Source: Volutella citrinella
Lineage: Eukaryota; Ascomycota; Sordariomycetes; Hypocreales; Nectriaceae
DNA: 64,000 nucleotides
Reading direction: 5' to 3'
Assembly: GCA_034401135.1 (NCBI GenBank)
Contig: JAWZSP010000008.1
Coordinates: 1,798,001-1,862,000 of the forward strand
Position 1 is the stretch's first letter, and every line of letters begins with the position of its first letter. Shown one piece after another: positions 1-15,644 of the stretch. The translations under genes were made by a program, and so were the position numbers. The notes under the pieces were generated by a model. It had not been told where the DNA came from. It did not search any database and saw only the letters and a list, made by a program, of their open reading frames with translations.

Positions 1-956
1 TACATACTCATACGCTTCTGAACCCGTTTCATGCCCTCACTTCGACGTTCCATCCTCGACTTATGCCAGTGCTAACGACCTGGAGTATAGACGCAATTCG
101 AGGATGCAGAACATATGGGGATTCTAGTAGACCACCGTTAAACTGGGGGGGGGCCAGAGTAGGCCTAGAACCAAAGAGTCAACCGGAGTGTCCACGATAC
201 GGTCATGCTGTGGCTTTTTTTTGACCTGTCTGTAAATCGTAATTGTCCAGCCAACTTGTCAGTCTTGATATAGATCAGCAATCTGCTTGCATCCATATAT
301 CTATATACCATGCAAGCAGAAGAACCTACCAGAAGAATCTGATGGTCAGTGCTCTTCGACACTCCGTAGCAGCGAGTGCAGTTGACTTTTGCGAAACCGA
401 AGTTGCCTCGAAACAAGTCTCTGGGGATTTTTACAAGGCGGGTCTTTCCACTGCATACTACGGCCTGGTTGAGCATGCTTGTTTGAGAACGTCGGATGTT
501 GTTCTACTAAATTGCTAGAGTGGCAGTGTTACGGGAAGGCTTCCGAGCTAGACTGCAGCTTTTCGAATCTCCATCCTATGATTTGCTTGACGATTGGGTT
601 TCGTCATAATCGTCTGAGGAAAGCAGCCTCTGGTTGAGCCACCTCACGTCCAAACGAGAATGATTTGCCCGCAATTGAAGCGACCATGGCTTCAACGCTC
701 ACCTGTTTTCAGCTTTATTGGCTTGGTTCCATTGTCAGCATGTCCCGTCAGCCTGGCGCATTAGAAGTGTCGGGTAAGTGGAATCTGCCGCGTCTCACCG
801 CCTGTCAGCTACGCCAGCGGCGCTGCGGGACAGGTGCAGCAGTGTCCACATTGGCGGCCTGCGCCCAGATGCGATCATACCCCAAGTCTCAACGCGACTC
901 TCCACGAGGCGGTGGTGGGATGTGACAATTCCGCAGAATCCACTACATCTCACATC
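1..956. other. Left-edge intergenic region, promoter side of Gpi16
   Basis: No reading frame here has fungal codon bias, a recognisable domain or a consistent intron model. The short open frames are of random length. The last few hundred bases presumably hold the 5' UTR and promoter of the Gpi16 gene that begins at 957. A run of nine G residues lies near 145-153. Confidence 0.5.
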
Positions 957-2769
957 ATGCGCCAATTTCTGGCGTCGATACTCCTCGCCTATGCCTACGG
1001 GCTCGGCCTCGTCGCCGCGGCGGCGTCGGGCTACCACGAACAGCTCGTCCTCCGACCTCTCCCCCTTTCCACCCTCCTCGCCAGCTTCAACTTCCGCGCC
1101 AACACCACGGTCGCTGATTTCGAGGCACAAAACTTCCGCCTGTTTCCGCGGTCGCTCGGCCAGATCCTGCAATATGCCGGCACCCGCGAGCTGCACCTGC
1201 GCTTCACCCTGGGCCGATGGGATGCTGAGAGCTGGGGCGCTCGTCCCTGGGATGGCACGCGTGAGGGCGGCACTGGTGTCGAGCTCTGGGCCTGGTTGGA
1301 CGCCAATACCGACCAGGAAGCGGACGAGAAGTGGCTGACTCTGACCAACGCACTATCTGGCCTCTTCTGTGCCAGTCTCAACTTCATCGACGAGACCAGG
1401 ACCATCCGACCCGTTAAGTCATTCCAGCCCGATGGCCACCACGACAACAAGACTCTCGCCAACACCCGACTGCTCCACGGTGTCCTCCCCCACGAGGTTG
1501 TTTGCACCGAAAACTTGACTCCTTTCCTGAAGCTGCTACCGTGCAAGGGCAAGGCTGGCATCGGGAGCCTGCTCGATGGCCACAAGCTGTTTGACGCCTC
1601 CTTCCAGAGCATGGCCATTGATGTGCGTCCGCTCTGCGACGACAACGGCGACTGTGTTCTCGAGATGGAACAGACTGTTGATATGGTGCTTGATATCAAC
1701 CGCTCCAAGCGGCCTCGAGGTATGAGCTGCATTGCGTGGCGCACTTTACCGCAGCTAACAGTATTCTCTAGATAACCCGATCCCGCGACCTACGCCCACC
1801 GGCGAACTCCTCTGCGACACTTCCAAACCGTACCACTCCGAGGAGGCCTGCTTCCCTGCCGATGGACTCGACGGCCAGGACTGGACCCTTGACCAGATAT
1901 TTGGCCGATCGATGAAGGGCGCGTGCCCCTTGAACGACCCCGAGGTGCCTCCCGTGTGCATGCAGGTCCCCCAGACCCGGGACATCTATGCCAGTCAAGG
2001 TGCCAGTGAGATCAGGGCCTCTGACGGCCGCTCAAGATGCTATAAGCTTGACCCCAGCCTCGAGGAATTCAGCCTAGCGCTCACGCAGCCTCAATCTGTA
2101 GATGACCAGGCTAAGCTGCTCGCCGAACCCGAAACGCCGATCCTATATGCTGAGCGCAGCTTTACTGGCTACGGCCAGGAGCACGGTGGCGTGCAGGCCA
2201 TTCTCAGGAACCCCAGCGACGCCGATGTCGAATTTGTGTACATGGAATCCCTTCCTTGGTTCATGCGCATCTACCTCCACACCCTCTCTACTCGTGTCTC
2301 TGAATCTGGGTCGTCCGAGGATGCGACCAACATCATCAAGGAGATCTACTACCGCCCGGCCCTCGACCGAGCCCGCGGCACGCAGCTGGAGCTCGTCATG
2401 CGCATCCCACCCCGATGCACCGTCTTCCTGACCTACGACTTTGAGAAGTCCATCCTACGATACACCGAGTACCCGCCTGACGCCAACCGTGGCTTCGACG
2501 TGGCCGCCGCCGTCATCTCCGTGCTCGAGCCCAAGGTGATGAACCTGAGGACGACGAGCTTGCTGCTGTATCTCCCCACGCCCGACTTCAGCATGCCCTA
2601 TAACGTCATCATCTTCACTTCGACGGCGATTGCCCTGGCGTTTGGCGGTTTGTACAACATCCTGGTGAGACGGTTCGTGGGCGCCAACGAGGGCGTTTCG
2701 TCGCCGCTGAAGGCGAAGCTGGCCAAGTTCCTTAGCAAGCTGAAAGGCAACACGGCCCCCAAGTCATAG
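957..2769 (+). CDS. GPI16: GPI transamidase component Gpi16 (PIG-T)
   Basis: This subunit of the ER-membrane GPI transamidase attaches preassembled GPI anchors to proteins with a C-terminal GPI signal. Two exons, 957-1719 and 1772-2769, give 586 aa, a normal length for fungal Gpi16. The product starts with a signal peptide (MRQFLASILLAYAYG...) and has the family block LLPCKGKAGIGSLLDGHKLF. The hydrophobic segment near the C-terminus (YNVIIFTSTAIALAFGGLYN) is the single membrane anchor, followed by a short basic cytosolic tail ending KGNTAPKS. ATG 957 is chosen because it opens directly on the signal peptide; the frame extends upstream but without similarity. The intron has a GTATGA donor and TCTCTAG acceptor. 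Housekeeping gene; identification is by recognition of the family sequence. Confidence 0.93.
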
Positions 2770-3606
2770 ACGCTACACAAAACTATCTAGATACAACGAT
2801 AATTACGATTTCCTGTTCAGCCACCTTTGCTACGTGCCGTACGTAGTCTGACGATGCACCGAGCCAGGGAACACTCAGGCCCTGAGAAGATGAGGATCCA
2901 AGGCGGTGAATTGATCTACAGTCGCATCCATTACCATGTCTGGTGCGTATTGCGACGACACTCTTTGCCAAAGGGTCTACTTTGTAGGTATGATCGGCAA
3001 ACTCTCTTGTGCTTTTCAGCTGGGGACTGCCTGCGTGCAACCATTGCTGACCATTGCTGCTCCCGTTTCCCCCAGCCGCCCTCGCTGGCCTTGTTGACGC
3101 TCAGCCTTGTGAATTTGCATGTAAATGAGGGCCAGCTCGGCACAAGCCCGGGGTTGATAACTTTCTTCTTCTTTGTGCATGTGGACACAAGCCGGAATCT
3201 CTGGCGTGCGTGAGTTCATCGCGACTTTTTAACAACCTTTCGTGGTGCAGAGACCCTGATGGCTACTTCAAAATAACGGGCCCTCGCTCTCGTGAGGCAA
3301 TCGGCATGGACAGCTCTCTTGGCTTCAGCGAGCGATGACGCTGTGCAGTTTGACGGAGGCAGCTGGCAGCATCTGCACAAGGCTTCCTTCCAGCTGCATA
3401 CCATTTAAAACGGCAGCCACGTCCTCGCCGACCGATGCCTCCTTCCCCCAACTGAGACGCGTCTACGGCCCATCTTCCCCTTCCGTCTGTCAAGGACCTC
3501 GTACACTCAATCTTCATCATCGCATCGCTGGCGAACGGCCTGGCTCCTCTTCTTGGCTCTCAATCCAGGCCAATCTTCACGGCACTGCTGCCGAAACTTT
3601 CCCACG
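2770..3606. other. Intergenic region between Gpi16 and small secreted protein
   Basis: Contains the 3' flank of Gpi16 and the presumed promoter of the gene at 3607. The open frames have no coding character. A short T/C-rich stretch occurs at about 3165-3175. Nothing else is seen. Confidence 0.5.
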
Positions 3607-4276
3607 ATGCACTGGTTTCCCACTTCCACGCTTCTCGTGATGAAGCTCGTACTCGCGACTTGGCTCATTGGCGTTGCCGTCGCGGCCAACACTTACTACA
3701 CCATGGCCATCTACGCTCCCAAGGAGCCTAACATCAACGGTCGAATCATCAACGCTAAGAACATGTCTTTCATCATCGGAGCCCCTCAGCCTAGCACGCA
3801 CTGTGGCCTGAACGAAACGTCCGACTGCCCATCTGGTATTGCAACACTGATCGATTATAACATGACGTCTTTGGCCGTGAGTGATCCCGCACCCCCATCG
3901 GTCCCCGCATTCGTGTTACTGATGCGCTGGCTAGTCTGCAGCACCTGGTGGACAGTTCATCTTTGTCGGCCCCGATGGTGTGGTCTCGTACCCATCGGCA
4001 CATTCGATGCGTCGCCCTCCAGGGTCGCAGGTTGGCGGATTCCACTCTAGCTACATCGTCTCCGACTGCGACATGCCGCGGACTGTGCTCTCCTGGCATG
4101 CACCACAGGATGGATCCATTGGTCTCTGGGCCTGTCCGACTTCGAACAAACCTCTCACTAAGGAGGCCATTTTGAAGGCATCGACCACTCGCTTCAATGG
4201 CCAGGGCTGTGTAGCTGTAGATGGTGTACAGATCCACATCGCGGGGAATGAGTTTGGAGCTTGGGAATATACTTAA
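3607..4276 (+). CDS. Small secreted protein, PhiA-like / IgE-binding-like
   Basis: A two-exon gene (3607-3876 and 3935-4276, closing in frame) encodes about 203 aa. The N-terminus is a signal peptide. ATG 3640 (MKLVLATWLIGVAVA) would give a more typical leader than ATG 3607, so the start is uncertain by 11 residues. The mature part has an N-glycosylation-type sequon (NMS), four or five cysteines and a C-terminal half with the pattern FIFVGPDGVVSYP ... GSIGLWACPTS. This resembles fungal cell-wall/secreted proteins of the PhiA and IgE-binding type, which are extracellular and of poorly defined biochemical role. The assignment to that group rests on overall pattern, not on a diagnostic motif. 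It lies tail-to-tail with the beta-galactosidase, about 200 bp away. Confidence 0.72.
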
Positions 4277-4472
4277 AGCGACGATGTTTTGGCGATTTTG
4301 GTGAGAGAAAGGAGTGAATTATGGAATTTCTAGCATCTGAGATGGCGATGACAAGGAAGCTGTGTTTTGCAATCGTGTGGCCATGGACTTTATGAGCAGA
4401 TGAACCGGTTAGATCAATGTTACAATTCTGATGCCAAGTCTGTCTAAATATATCTCGCTAACTGTCTGTTTC

Positions 4473-9259
<4,787 letters not shown>

Positions 9260-10675
9260 TTAGCTCGTTATTCTATCCTTGAGCTTTGATAGAAGCTCAG
9301 CAAGCTCCAGACAGTTCGGATACTCATCTTGTGATGAATATTGCAAAATCAGGTGGTCGATGCTATCTTTGTCAATCTTATCAATTTCACCCTTCTCAAA
9401 CGCCGGTCCAAGAAGGTACATGACGGAATCGTTCAGTTGAGAGTAGTCATCTTCATGGGCAAGAAGTATAAGCACCGTGCGGAGATTATCCTGTTGCGCA
9501 GAAACACCCAGGGCTGCATTATTGTAGGCCGTTGCGTTGATTGGTATTCCGTTGGCCAGCAGATACTCGACGAGATCCACGGTTGCATCGCTCTCGGGCA
9601 CAGAGCAGACGAAATGAAGCGCGGTGTGGCCTTCGCCGTTGATGTCAGAGATGCCAACGCCAGGCTGGTCGAGCAGGAGCTTGACGAGCTCCTTGTTTCC
9701 AGCTCCGGCGGCCAGGTGCAGAGCGCCGTTGCCCTCTCTTGTCCTCGCTGCGGCAAGTTCGGCTGAGGCTCCGACCAGAAGCCGTGCAATGTCTACGCGG
9801 CCTAGGGACGCGGCAACATGCAACGGCGTGGACACATTCTTGTCGGAAATCGAGACGTCTATCCCTTGCTGTTCTAGAAGTAGCCTCACAAGGCTCAGAT
9901 CTTCGCCCGAGGAATCGATGGCCAGGCGAAGTGCAGACCGTGATTTCCAATCAACCACATTGGGGTCTACCTTGTCTTCGCGGAGAGCCTTGGTCGCTAA
10001 GTCGATGTTCTGCGTCGACGCCGCGAATAGGAGCTTTGCGCCCAAGGAGAAGGCGTCTGTCCGGTCCAACACGAGCTGCACGAGATCGGGACGGCCTGCA
10101 GCAGCAAGCTCGGAGAGTGCGGAGACTCCTCTGGCGACGAGATACGCCCCGCCGCGGATGAGCTTTTCTGCGTGGTCGATGTTGCCATGGACGATGGCCG
10201 TGTGCAGCGGATAGACTGGGAACCTGCCCAGGCCATAGCAGTGGCACATGTTGGTGACTGGCCTGTGGACGTCGACGCCAATACTTAGGAGGTAGTCGAT
10301 GACATGGGCATGGCCGTAGCTGACTGCGGCGTGAATAGGCGGGATCAATATCAATCGATAGCTCCAGTGGACGTGGCGGTCCAGCCCGTCAGAGTTGAAG
10401 TCGGCGCCGGAGAGCCGGGCCTGGCGGAGTGTCCCGATGCAGCCCTTGCGGACGGCCCAGCGGACGCAGCTGTCTTTGGGGTGGTCCTTGGTGAGATTGC
10501 GCTCGTAGAGGCTGTGGTTGAGCTCGCGATGGAAGCGGCGGCTGGTGGCGGCAAATGCCGCGTGGTACCGCGCATACGAGGACGGGAGACTGGTCGCCGG
10601 GGGCTCGTAGTCCCAGGTACACATTTCGGCGATGTAGGTGGTAATTTCTGGCGGGAGAGATTCGATGGAGGCCAT
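9260..10675 (-). CDS. Ankyrin-repeat protein with F-box-like N-terminus
   Basis: An intronless 471-aa protein. The first 60 residues (SLPPEITTYIAEMC followed by a basic, aromatic helix) resemble the degenerate F-box-like start found on many fungal ankyrin proteins. Residues from about 85 to 420 hold eight to ten ankyrin repeats, seen as PIHAAVSYGHAHVIDYLLS, TPLHVAASLGRVDIARLLV and ALHLAAGAGNKELVKLLL. Ankyrin stacks bind other proteins; if the F-box is real, a role as an SCF ubiquitin-ligase receptor is an inference. No membrane segment or signal peptide is visible. Start ATG 10675 has no better alternative. The partner and process are unknown. Confidence 0.85.
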   Translation of the reverse strand: MASIESLPPEITTYIAEMCTWDYEPPATSLPSSYARYHAAFAATSRRFHRELNHSLYERNLTKDHPKDSCVRWAVRKGCIGTLRQARLSGADFNSDGLDRHVHWSYRLILIPPIHAAVSYGHAHVIDYLLSIGVDVHRPVTNMCHCYGLGRFPVYPLHTAIVHGNIDHAEKLIRGGAYLVARGVSALSELAAAGRPDLVQLVLDRTDAFSLGAKLLFAASTQNIDLATKALREDKVDPNVVDWKSRSALRLAIDSSGEDLSLVRLLLEQQGIDVSISDKNVSTPLHVAASLGRVDIARLLVGASAELAAARTREGNGALHLAAGAGNKELVKLLLDQPGVGISDINGEGHTALHFVCSVPESDATVDLVEYLLANGIPINATAYNNAALGVSAQQDNLRTVLILLAHEDDYSQLNDSVMYLLGPAFEKGEIDKIDKDSIDHLILQYSSQDEYPNCLELAELLSKLKDRITS

Positions 10676-11076
10676 GGCGGGCGGTGGTTGTTGATGTCGC
10701 CGTGATTGTTGGTTGTGGGTGGATGGCTCGGGTCAAGTGCTGGTTGGCGTAATGCGATGCTTACAGTTGATGCTGACTACGGCTGAGACCCTTGCCATAG
10801 ACACCATGCGTCCTTAGTTATGAATATGTTGTTCGGTGGTTGGCTGGATATTTTGAATCTTGGGAATGCATGATTTGTACGAATAGGCGAATGATGACCG
10901 CCATTTCCTTGGCAGCCCATTGTGTTCTACCGCCGTTGATCTAACCAGCCACGGAACTAGCCGAGGAGCGACAGCGCTTATTCTGGCTGCATTCGTAATG
11001 AAGCTCTACGCAAAACTCCAACCCACGGACCATGGTTTTGTGCCTTTTTCTCTTCATTAATTTATTACAAGTCCAT
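10676..11076. other. Intergenic region between ankyrin and AflR-type genes
   Basis: Promoter side of the ankyrin gene and 3' flank of the AflR-type gene. No coding frame or structured element is seen. Confidence 0.5.
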
Positions 11077-12438
11077 CTAACCCAAAAGATCGCGCAGCAT
11101 CAACTGAAAAGTCTTGTCAATCGAGCCAGCAGCAGACTGCAGGGCGTTGGTCAAGGCCTGGATCTTGCCCTGCCTCGCCTCGGAGCACCGCGAACCGTCC
11201 AGCTCCCTCAGGCGCTGGAGAAGCTGGTTCAGATTCCGGATCTGGACCTTGGTGAGCACCCGGATCATGTGGAGCTGCTCCTCGTAGTTGTACTGGGCCG
11301 TGAACTCGGGCGAGAACAGGTCGTGGTTGCAGGGCGCCTTGGGCGAGGGCGTCCCGGACGCGTCGAACAGCCCAATGGCGGAAAAGGCTTCTGCAACCGC
11401 GGAATTCTCTGGGGGAGCCGAATGTGCTTCTTCAAGCCCCTCGGTTGACTTTGCCGTGGCGGCGTGGATCAGTTTGACTCGTCCGTTGAGGCAGAGGAAC
11501 ATGGCCGCCGCCCGCTCGCACATGAGAATGATCATGGTGGGCGTCACAGGAAGGTTTTTGCAACTTGAACAGTCCAGCGCCTTGCAGCAATGATACAGCA
11601 TCCACTTCTGTAGCCGGAGGACCTCGTCAAACCCAAGCGACTTGAGATTGTACTCATCGTCCTGGATCTTCCTCACAATGTCCAGCATGTCGTCGATGCA
11701 GGAGCACCCGGCGCTTTCTGTCGAGGGTGGGCTGAAAGATGGAGTGCTGAGGTCCAGTTCATCCAGACTTGGTACGGTTGGAAGGCTTTGTGAGTCGGTG
11801 GAAGCAGGCGAAACCAGTTGGCCTGTGGTGTGTTGGAGTTGACTTGGTGCACTATTTTGGTGCTCCTCTGTTATATTTGTTGGAGAAGCCAGATGATGCT
11901 GCATTGTAGAGGGTGTGTCAAAGTCGACTCCAGCAAACTCGGCCTCCATGTCTGACCAGTTGGGGAGAACCTCGAGCCGCCAGTCGGCCTCCCCTCTCGG
12001 TGCTGGTGAGCCTCGCACCACAGAAGTATCACCACCATGGCTCTTTTGCCTTGCGTTGCTGTTTTCCGTGTTGCTGGAGATGGCGTTGTGATTAATTCCA
12101 GGCTTTGTAGTGCCGTTGGCCAAACAAACGCGAGCTCCGCGAGCGTACCGGTGCCTTGACCTGGCCGGATACTGGCACACCAAAGCCTGTGACTCGCATC
12201 TATCGCACGACACATTCGTGCCAGTGCATCGAACCTGAGGCATCCATCGTCAGAATCGGGTGTGATCCAACTTAAATAGCCATCGACTTACCTTTTTGGA
12301 CCGGCACCTCATACAGGCATCTCTCCGGGTTATGCCAAACAGACCCCGGCGGTCGAGTTGATTTGCCGAAGCCTGCGCGACCTTCTCCATCCCTGGCTCG
12401 GTGGATCCGATTTTCGGCGCTTTGAATGTTATGAACAT
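11077..12438 (-). CDS. AflR-type Zn(II)2Cys6 transcription factor
   Basis: Two exons (12438-12292 and 12234-11077) give 434 aa. The binuclear zinc cluster is created across the splice: ACMRCRSKK then VRCTGTNVSCDRCESQALVC, spacing C-x2-C-x6-C-x6-C-x2-C-x6-C. It is followed by a basic linker, a Ser/Pro-rich middle, and a C-terminal helical region (LGFDEVLRLQKWMLYHCC, TMIILMCERAAAMFLCL) of the kind seen in AflR, the aflatoxin/sterigmatocystin pathway regulator. Proteins of this class usually bind DNA in the nucleus and control secondary-metabolite clusters. No polyketide synthase or NRPS is present nearby, so its targets are either the adjacent 2-hydroxyacid dehydrogenase gene (divergent) or outside the window. 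The intron has a GTAAGT donor. Confidence 0.88.
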
Positions 12439-13134
12439 GATTTCCTTTCCCAGTTGAAGAGCGAAAATTGAAATGACACGGGGTTTGGCAGTGATGGGGA
12501 GGAGTGTCGGGCTGTCAGCACCGACGGAGTGTCGGCTTTTGCCACTTACGGCGCTGCTCAGCCGGCATTGCCCGTTTCAGGATTAGCGTCAATCGCCATT
12601 ACTCAGCACCCTGGAACGGGATGTGAGACATACTGTACTCCCGTCAAGGCATTGGACTGTGAACGATGCTACAACTACTTAAGGTTCGATGATTGCTCTC
12701 GCGTTCAAACCCGGGGCTGTTCAACCGTGAGATAGTAATCGCCACGAAGAGCCAGTGCACTACATCCTGCCTACCGGCAGCGAAATGCCATCATTGACAG
12801 AACTCGCATTGTGTAGCCGTGGTTCGAATTGGACAATGGATGCCGTCACCTAATCCATTCACTCTGTCACCTTTCAATGCAGTGATATCGCTCTTAATGT
12901 AGTTGTTGGCGATCCCGCCATCTTATCATAGACTGCTCGCACGCAATCCGAGCAGGATGGCTTATCATGACCCCACACTGATGCAATTCCCTGCGTCGCT
13001 TGCTACATTGCCCGATTTGTAAGCCAAGAGCTAGCCCAATTCTGAGAATCCACCATCAAATGTTGCCAGCTACGACCTCGCTCTCAATCCGACTCTATCT
13101 CATTCCCCTCCAGGCTTCACATCGCATACTCAGA
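12439..13134. other. Divergent promoter region
   Basis: Lies between the divergently transcribed AflR-type regulator and the D-2-hydroxyacid dehydrogenase, so it should hold both promoters. No supportable coding frame is present. Confidence 0.5.
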
Positions 13135-14377
13135 ATGACACTCATCAGGAAACCCGCCGGCGGTGGCCTCGCAGGACACAAGGTCCTAGCCATTATCCAA
13201 GGTGCCCAAGTCAAGGAACAGATCGACGCCATTCAGAAGCAGTTTCCCGAGTTACAGATTGTCGTCCACCATCAGCCTTGGGGCGGGAAACCAACGTTTC
13301 CGGAGGAGGAGTTCAAGGACGTAACGATTCTTCTCACAGGAAATGTCATTCCGACTCCTGAACAGGCTCCAAAGCTGCAATATGTTCAGCTACTGAGTGC
13401 TGGAGCCAATCACATTATGGAAACGCCCCTCTTTCGTGACACAGAAATCCCTTTTTGCACGGCGAATGGTGTTCATGGGTGAGGCTGGGGACCCCAATTC
13501 TTGTGAGACACACGACCTAACGGTTGGCAGACCCCAAATTTCTGAATGGGTGATTGGCACTTTTCTGGCGCATCAGCATCGCTGCAAGTATATTGATATC
13601 ATTCCTTGAAGGTGCAGTTGCTCATCTGCAGACAGTTCACGAGTACCTTGAGTTTCAGCGAGAACAGAGATGGAACCGCATCCACGCTACCGATGACATT
13701 GAAGATGCGGTAGGACAGCGAGTGTGAGTGGCTCTTTTCCAATTCTCCAAGCCAGCAAGACTTACCAGCCTGTCAGAGGCATCCTGGGCTATGGAAGCAT
13801 TGGCCGCCAAGTTGCCCGCGTTGCCAAGGCCATGGGGATGCATGTCCACGCCTACACCCTGCACCCTCGGACAACCCCCGAGTCCCGAAGAGACGACTCC
13901 TACACACCGCCGGGTCTGGGAGACCCGGACGGTGTGCTTCCCAATAAATGGTATTCCGGCGGCTCACCAGAAGACGTGCGAGAATTCCTGGGCTCTGGTC
14001 TGGACCTGCTTGTCATTGCCACGCCCTTGACGGAAAAGACACGCAATCTGATCTCCAAGCCCGAGTTCCAAGTCCTCTCAAAGAGGAAGACGTATGTCTC
14101 CAACATCGCTCGCGGGGGCATCGTCAACACGGACGATCTGCTGGACGCCCTGAACGGCGGCCTGATCCGCGGCGCGGCTCTCGATGTCACAGAGCCGGAG
14201 CCTCTGCCGGATGGCCACCCGCTATGGAGCGCAAAGAATATCACCATTACGCCGCACGTCAGTGGGCTGTCCTCGGCCTACTTGTATCGCGCGCTGGAAA
14301 TCCTGCGTCTCAACCTAGAGAGGCTTAGCGAAGGAAGGGAGTTGATGAACCACGTGAACAGGAAGCGCGGATACTGA
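13135..14377 (+). CDS. D-isomer-specific 2-hydroxyacid dehydrogenase
   Basis: NAD(P)H-dependent oxidoreductase interconverting 2-oxoacids and D-2-hydroxyacids. Four exons (13135-13478, 13531-13583, 13636-13723, 13777-14377) give 361 aa. The Rossmann motif is GILGYGSIGRQVARVAKAMGM. The substrate Arg is in SNIARGGIVNTDDLL, the Glu region in DVTEPEPLPDGHPLW, and the catalytic His in ITITPHVSG. The second intron begins with GCAAGT rather than GT: only that junction (HQHR to FHEYLEFQREQRWNR) keeps the frame and family sequence. In-frame upstream codons exist, and ATG 13135 is the simplest start. Divergent from the AflR-type gene, so co-regulation is possible. The exact substrate cannot be told from sequence. 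Confidence 0.92.
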
Positions 14378-14945
14378 GCTGGGACGCGTGGCTGGAGAGC
14401 GGCGTCTAGAGATGCAAATTTCAATCAATATATGACACTCTAGGTTTCTACATGAGACATGAGAGGATCCGTTGTTCACATCCAATCGCCTACGTTTGAA
14501 ACTTGCGAAGTGCGTAGCTCTTGCTTTATTACTACCTGCTAGGTATAGATCTCCTAGATCACTTATCGTCTCTTGTACTTGAACACTGGCGAATATGTGG
14601 CCCCAGAGTGTTGTCGACAGAAGTAACCGATCATACAATATACTCTATGGATCCTGGTCGATACAAATGACCAAGAGTATAATCTTGGCGACTCCATGTA
14701 CTGGGATTTATTTGTCAATTTGATTTACAGTGTAGACTTGGGATACTCATTTCAGCCGCAATTAGCAAAACGGCTGGACAGTTATACATTTCAGTCACTC
14801 GTAGGATTCTGGCACAAGCATTTCTTCACCAAAACACTGCCGGTATCTTGAGTACTACTGCCCCGAAGGGCACGATCGTGGTTCAAACACCAAAAAAACA
14901 AAACGCCAGAAAAGAACAGGCATAACAAATCGCCGGAAAACCGGC
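14378..14945. other. Intergenic region
   Basis: 3' flank of the dehydrogenase, AT-richer than its surroundings. No coding frame or repeat of note. Confidence 0.5.
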
Positions 14946-15104
14946 CTAGTCCTCCTCTTCTTCCTTCACCTTCTTCTCCTTCTTCTTCTTCTCCTCCGCC
15001 TTCGCAACAAGGCGGGGGGCTGCGGCGGCGGGGGCTGCGGTGGTGGTGGTGGTGGTGACGGCGGCGGTGGCAGCGGCGACGGCTGCAGAAACCCTCGCTG
15101 CCAT
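14946..15104 (-). CDS. Possible Ala-rich, Lys/Glu-tailed mini-ORF
   Basis: A 52-codon minus-strand frame with strong wobble-C/G bias. It encodes an Ala-rich segment, six threonines and a charged tail (AEEKKKKEKKVKEEEED, then stop). It could be the last exon of a longer minus-strand gene, since the frame is open upstream for about 20 codons to a potential GCTGCAG acceptor, or a small peptide gene. The other two minus-strand frames are also open and low in complexity, so chance cannot be excluded. No function can be given. Confidence 0.25.
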   Translation of the reverse strand: MAARVSAAVAAATAAVTTTTTTAAPAAAAPRLVAKAEEKKKKEKKVKEEEED

Positions 15105-15224
15105 CTCGTCCGCAGCAGGGGCGCGGACGGGGGCCGGGGCGACGCGGGCGGGCGGGAGCAGGGGCTGCAGCTTTCAAGCACACAAGCTCTTAACCTATTT
15201 CCCCCTGTTTATCGATCAGGCATC

Positions 15225-15644
15225 ATGGCCCGACGCCGCAACAAGACCAAGAAAGCCGTCAACGACGCGGTACAGGAACCTCACCACCTGATGAGTCTGG
15301 ACCATCCGCGCTTCCACCTCCCAACAGTAGTACTAACTATGTATTTATAGATGTCGTCGTATGATTGGAACATGAGCGGCAGTGGTTCTGGGGGGTCCGG
15401 CAAGGGCCCCAACCGTCCCAAGAAGGACGGCGTCAAGAAGCGTGCCTTCAAGGGCACGTGCAACTATGTAAGTATCGAGACAAAATATCTGCACGTATTG
15501 ATTACTCTCCGTACTGACTATGTATAAATATAGTGTTTCCAACAAGGGCACAAGGCCCTTCACTGCCACGTCCGGCGGTGGAACCAGGACGCTGCCCCCG
15601 CCGCTGCCCCCGGCCCCGCCCCCGGCCCAGGTCGTCCAAGATGA
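15225..15644 (+). CDS. Small CCHC zinc-knuckle protein
   Basis: Three short exons (15225-15269, 15351-15467, 15534-15644) join in phase 0 to 90 aa. The N-terminus is very basic (MARRRNKTKKAV), followed by a Gly/Ser linker and Lys-rich stretch. A single CCHC knuckle follows, C-x2-C-x4-H-x4-C (CNYCFQQGHKALHC), formed exactly across the second splice junction, and then an Ala/Pro-rich tail. Intron 1 has a perfect TACTAAC branch site and TTATAG acceptor; intron 2 has a GTAAGT donor and AATATAG acceptor. CCHC knuckles bind single-stranded RNA or DNA; here this is inference. The protein resembles no full-length family I recognise. It could be a free-standing gene or a remnant of a Gag-like or RNA-binding protein. 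Confidence 0.62.

Noticed and set aside
12529..12735. 68-codon Cys-containing plus-strand frame (GCETYCTP...CERCYNYLRFDDC)
   Set aside because: Six cysteines suggested a zinc-finger or small secreted peptide, but there is no signal peptide, the spacing fits no family and no splice partner was found.
15040..15291. Val/Ala-rich plus-strand frame
   Set aside because: Arises from GTG/GCG trinucleotide runs and crosses the zinc-knuckle start in another frame.
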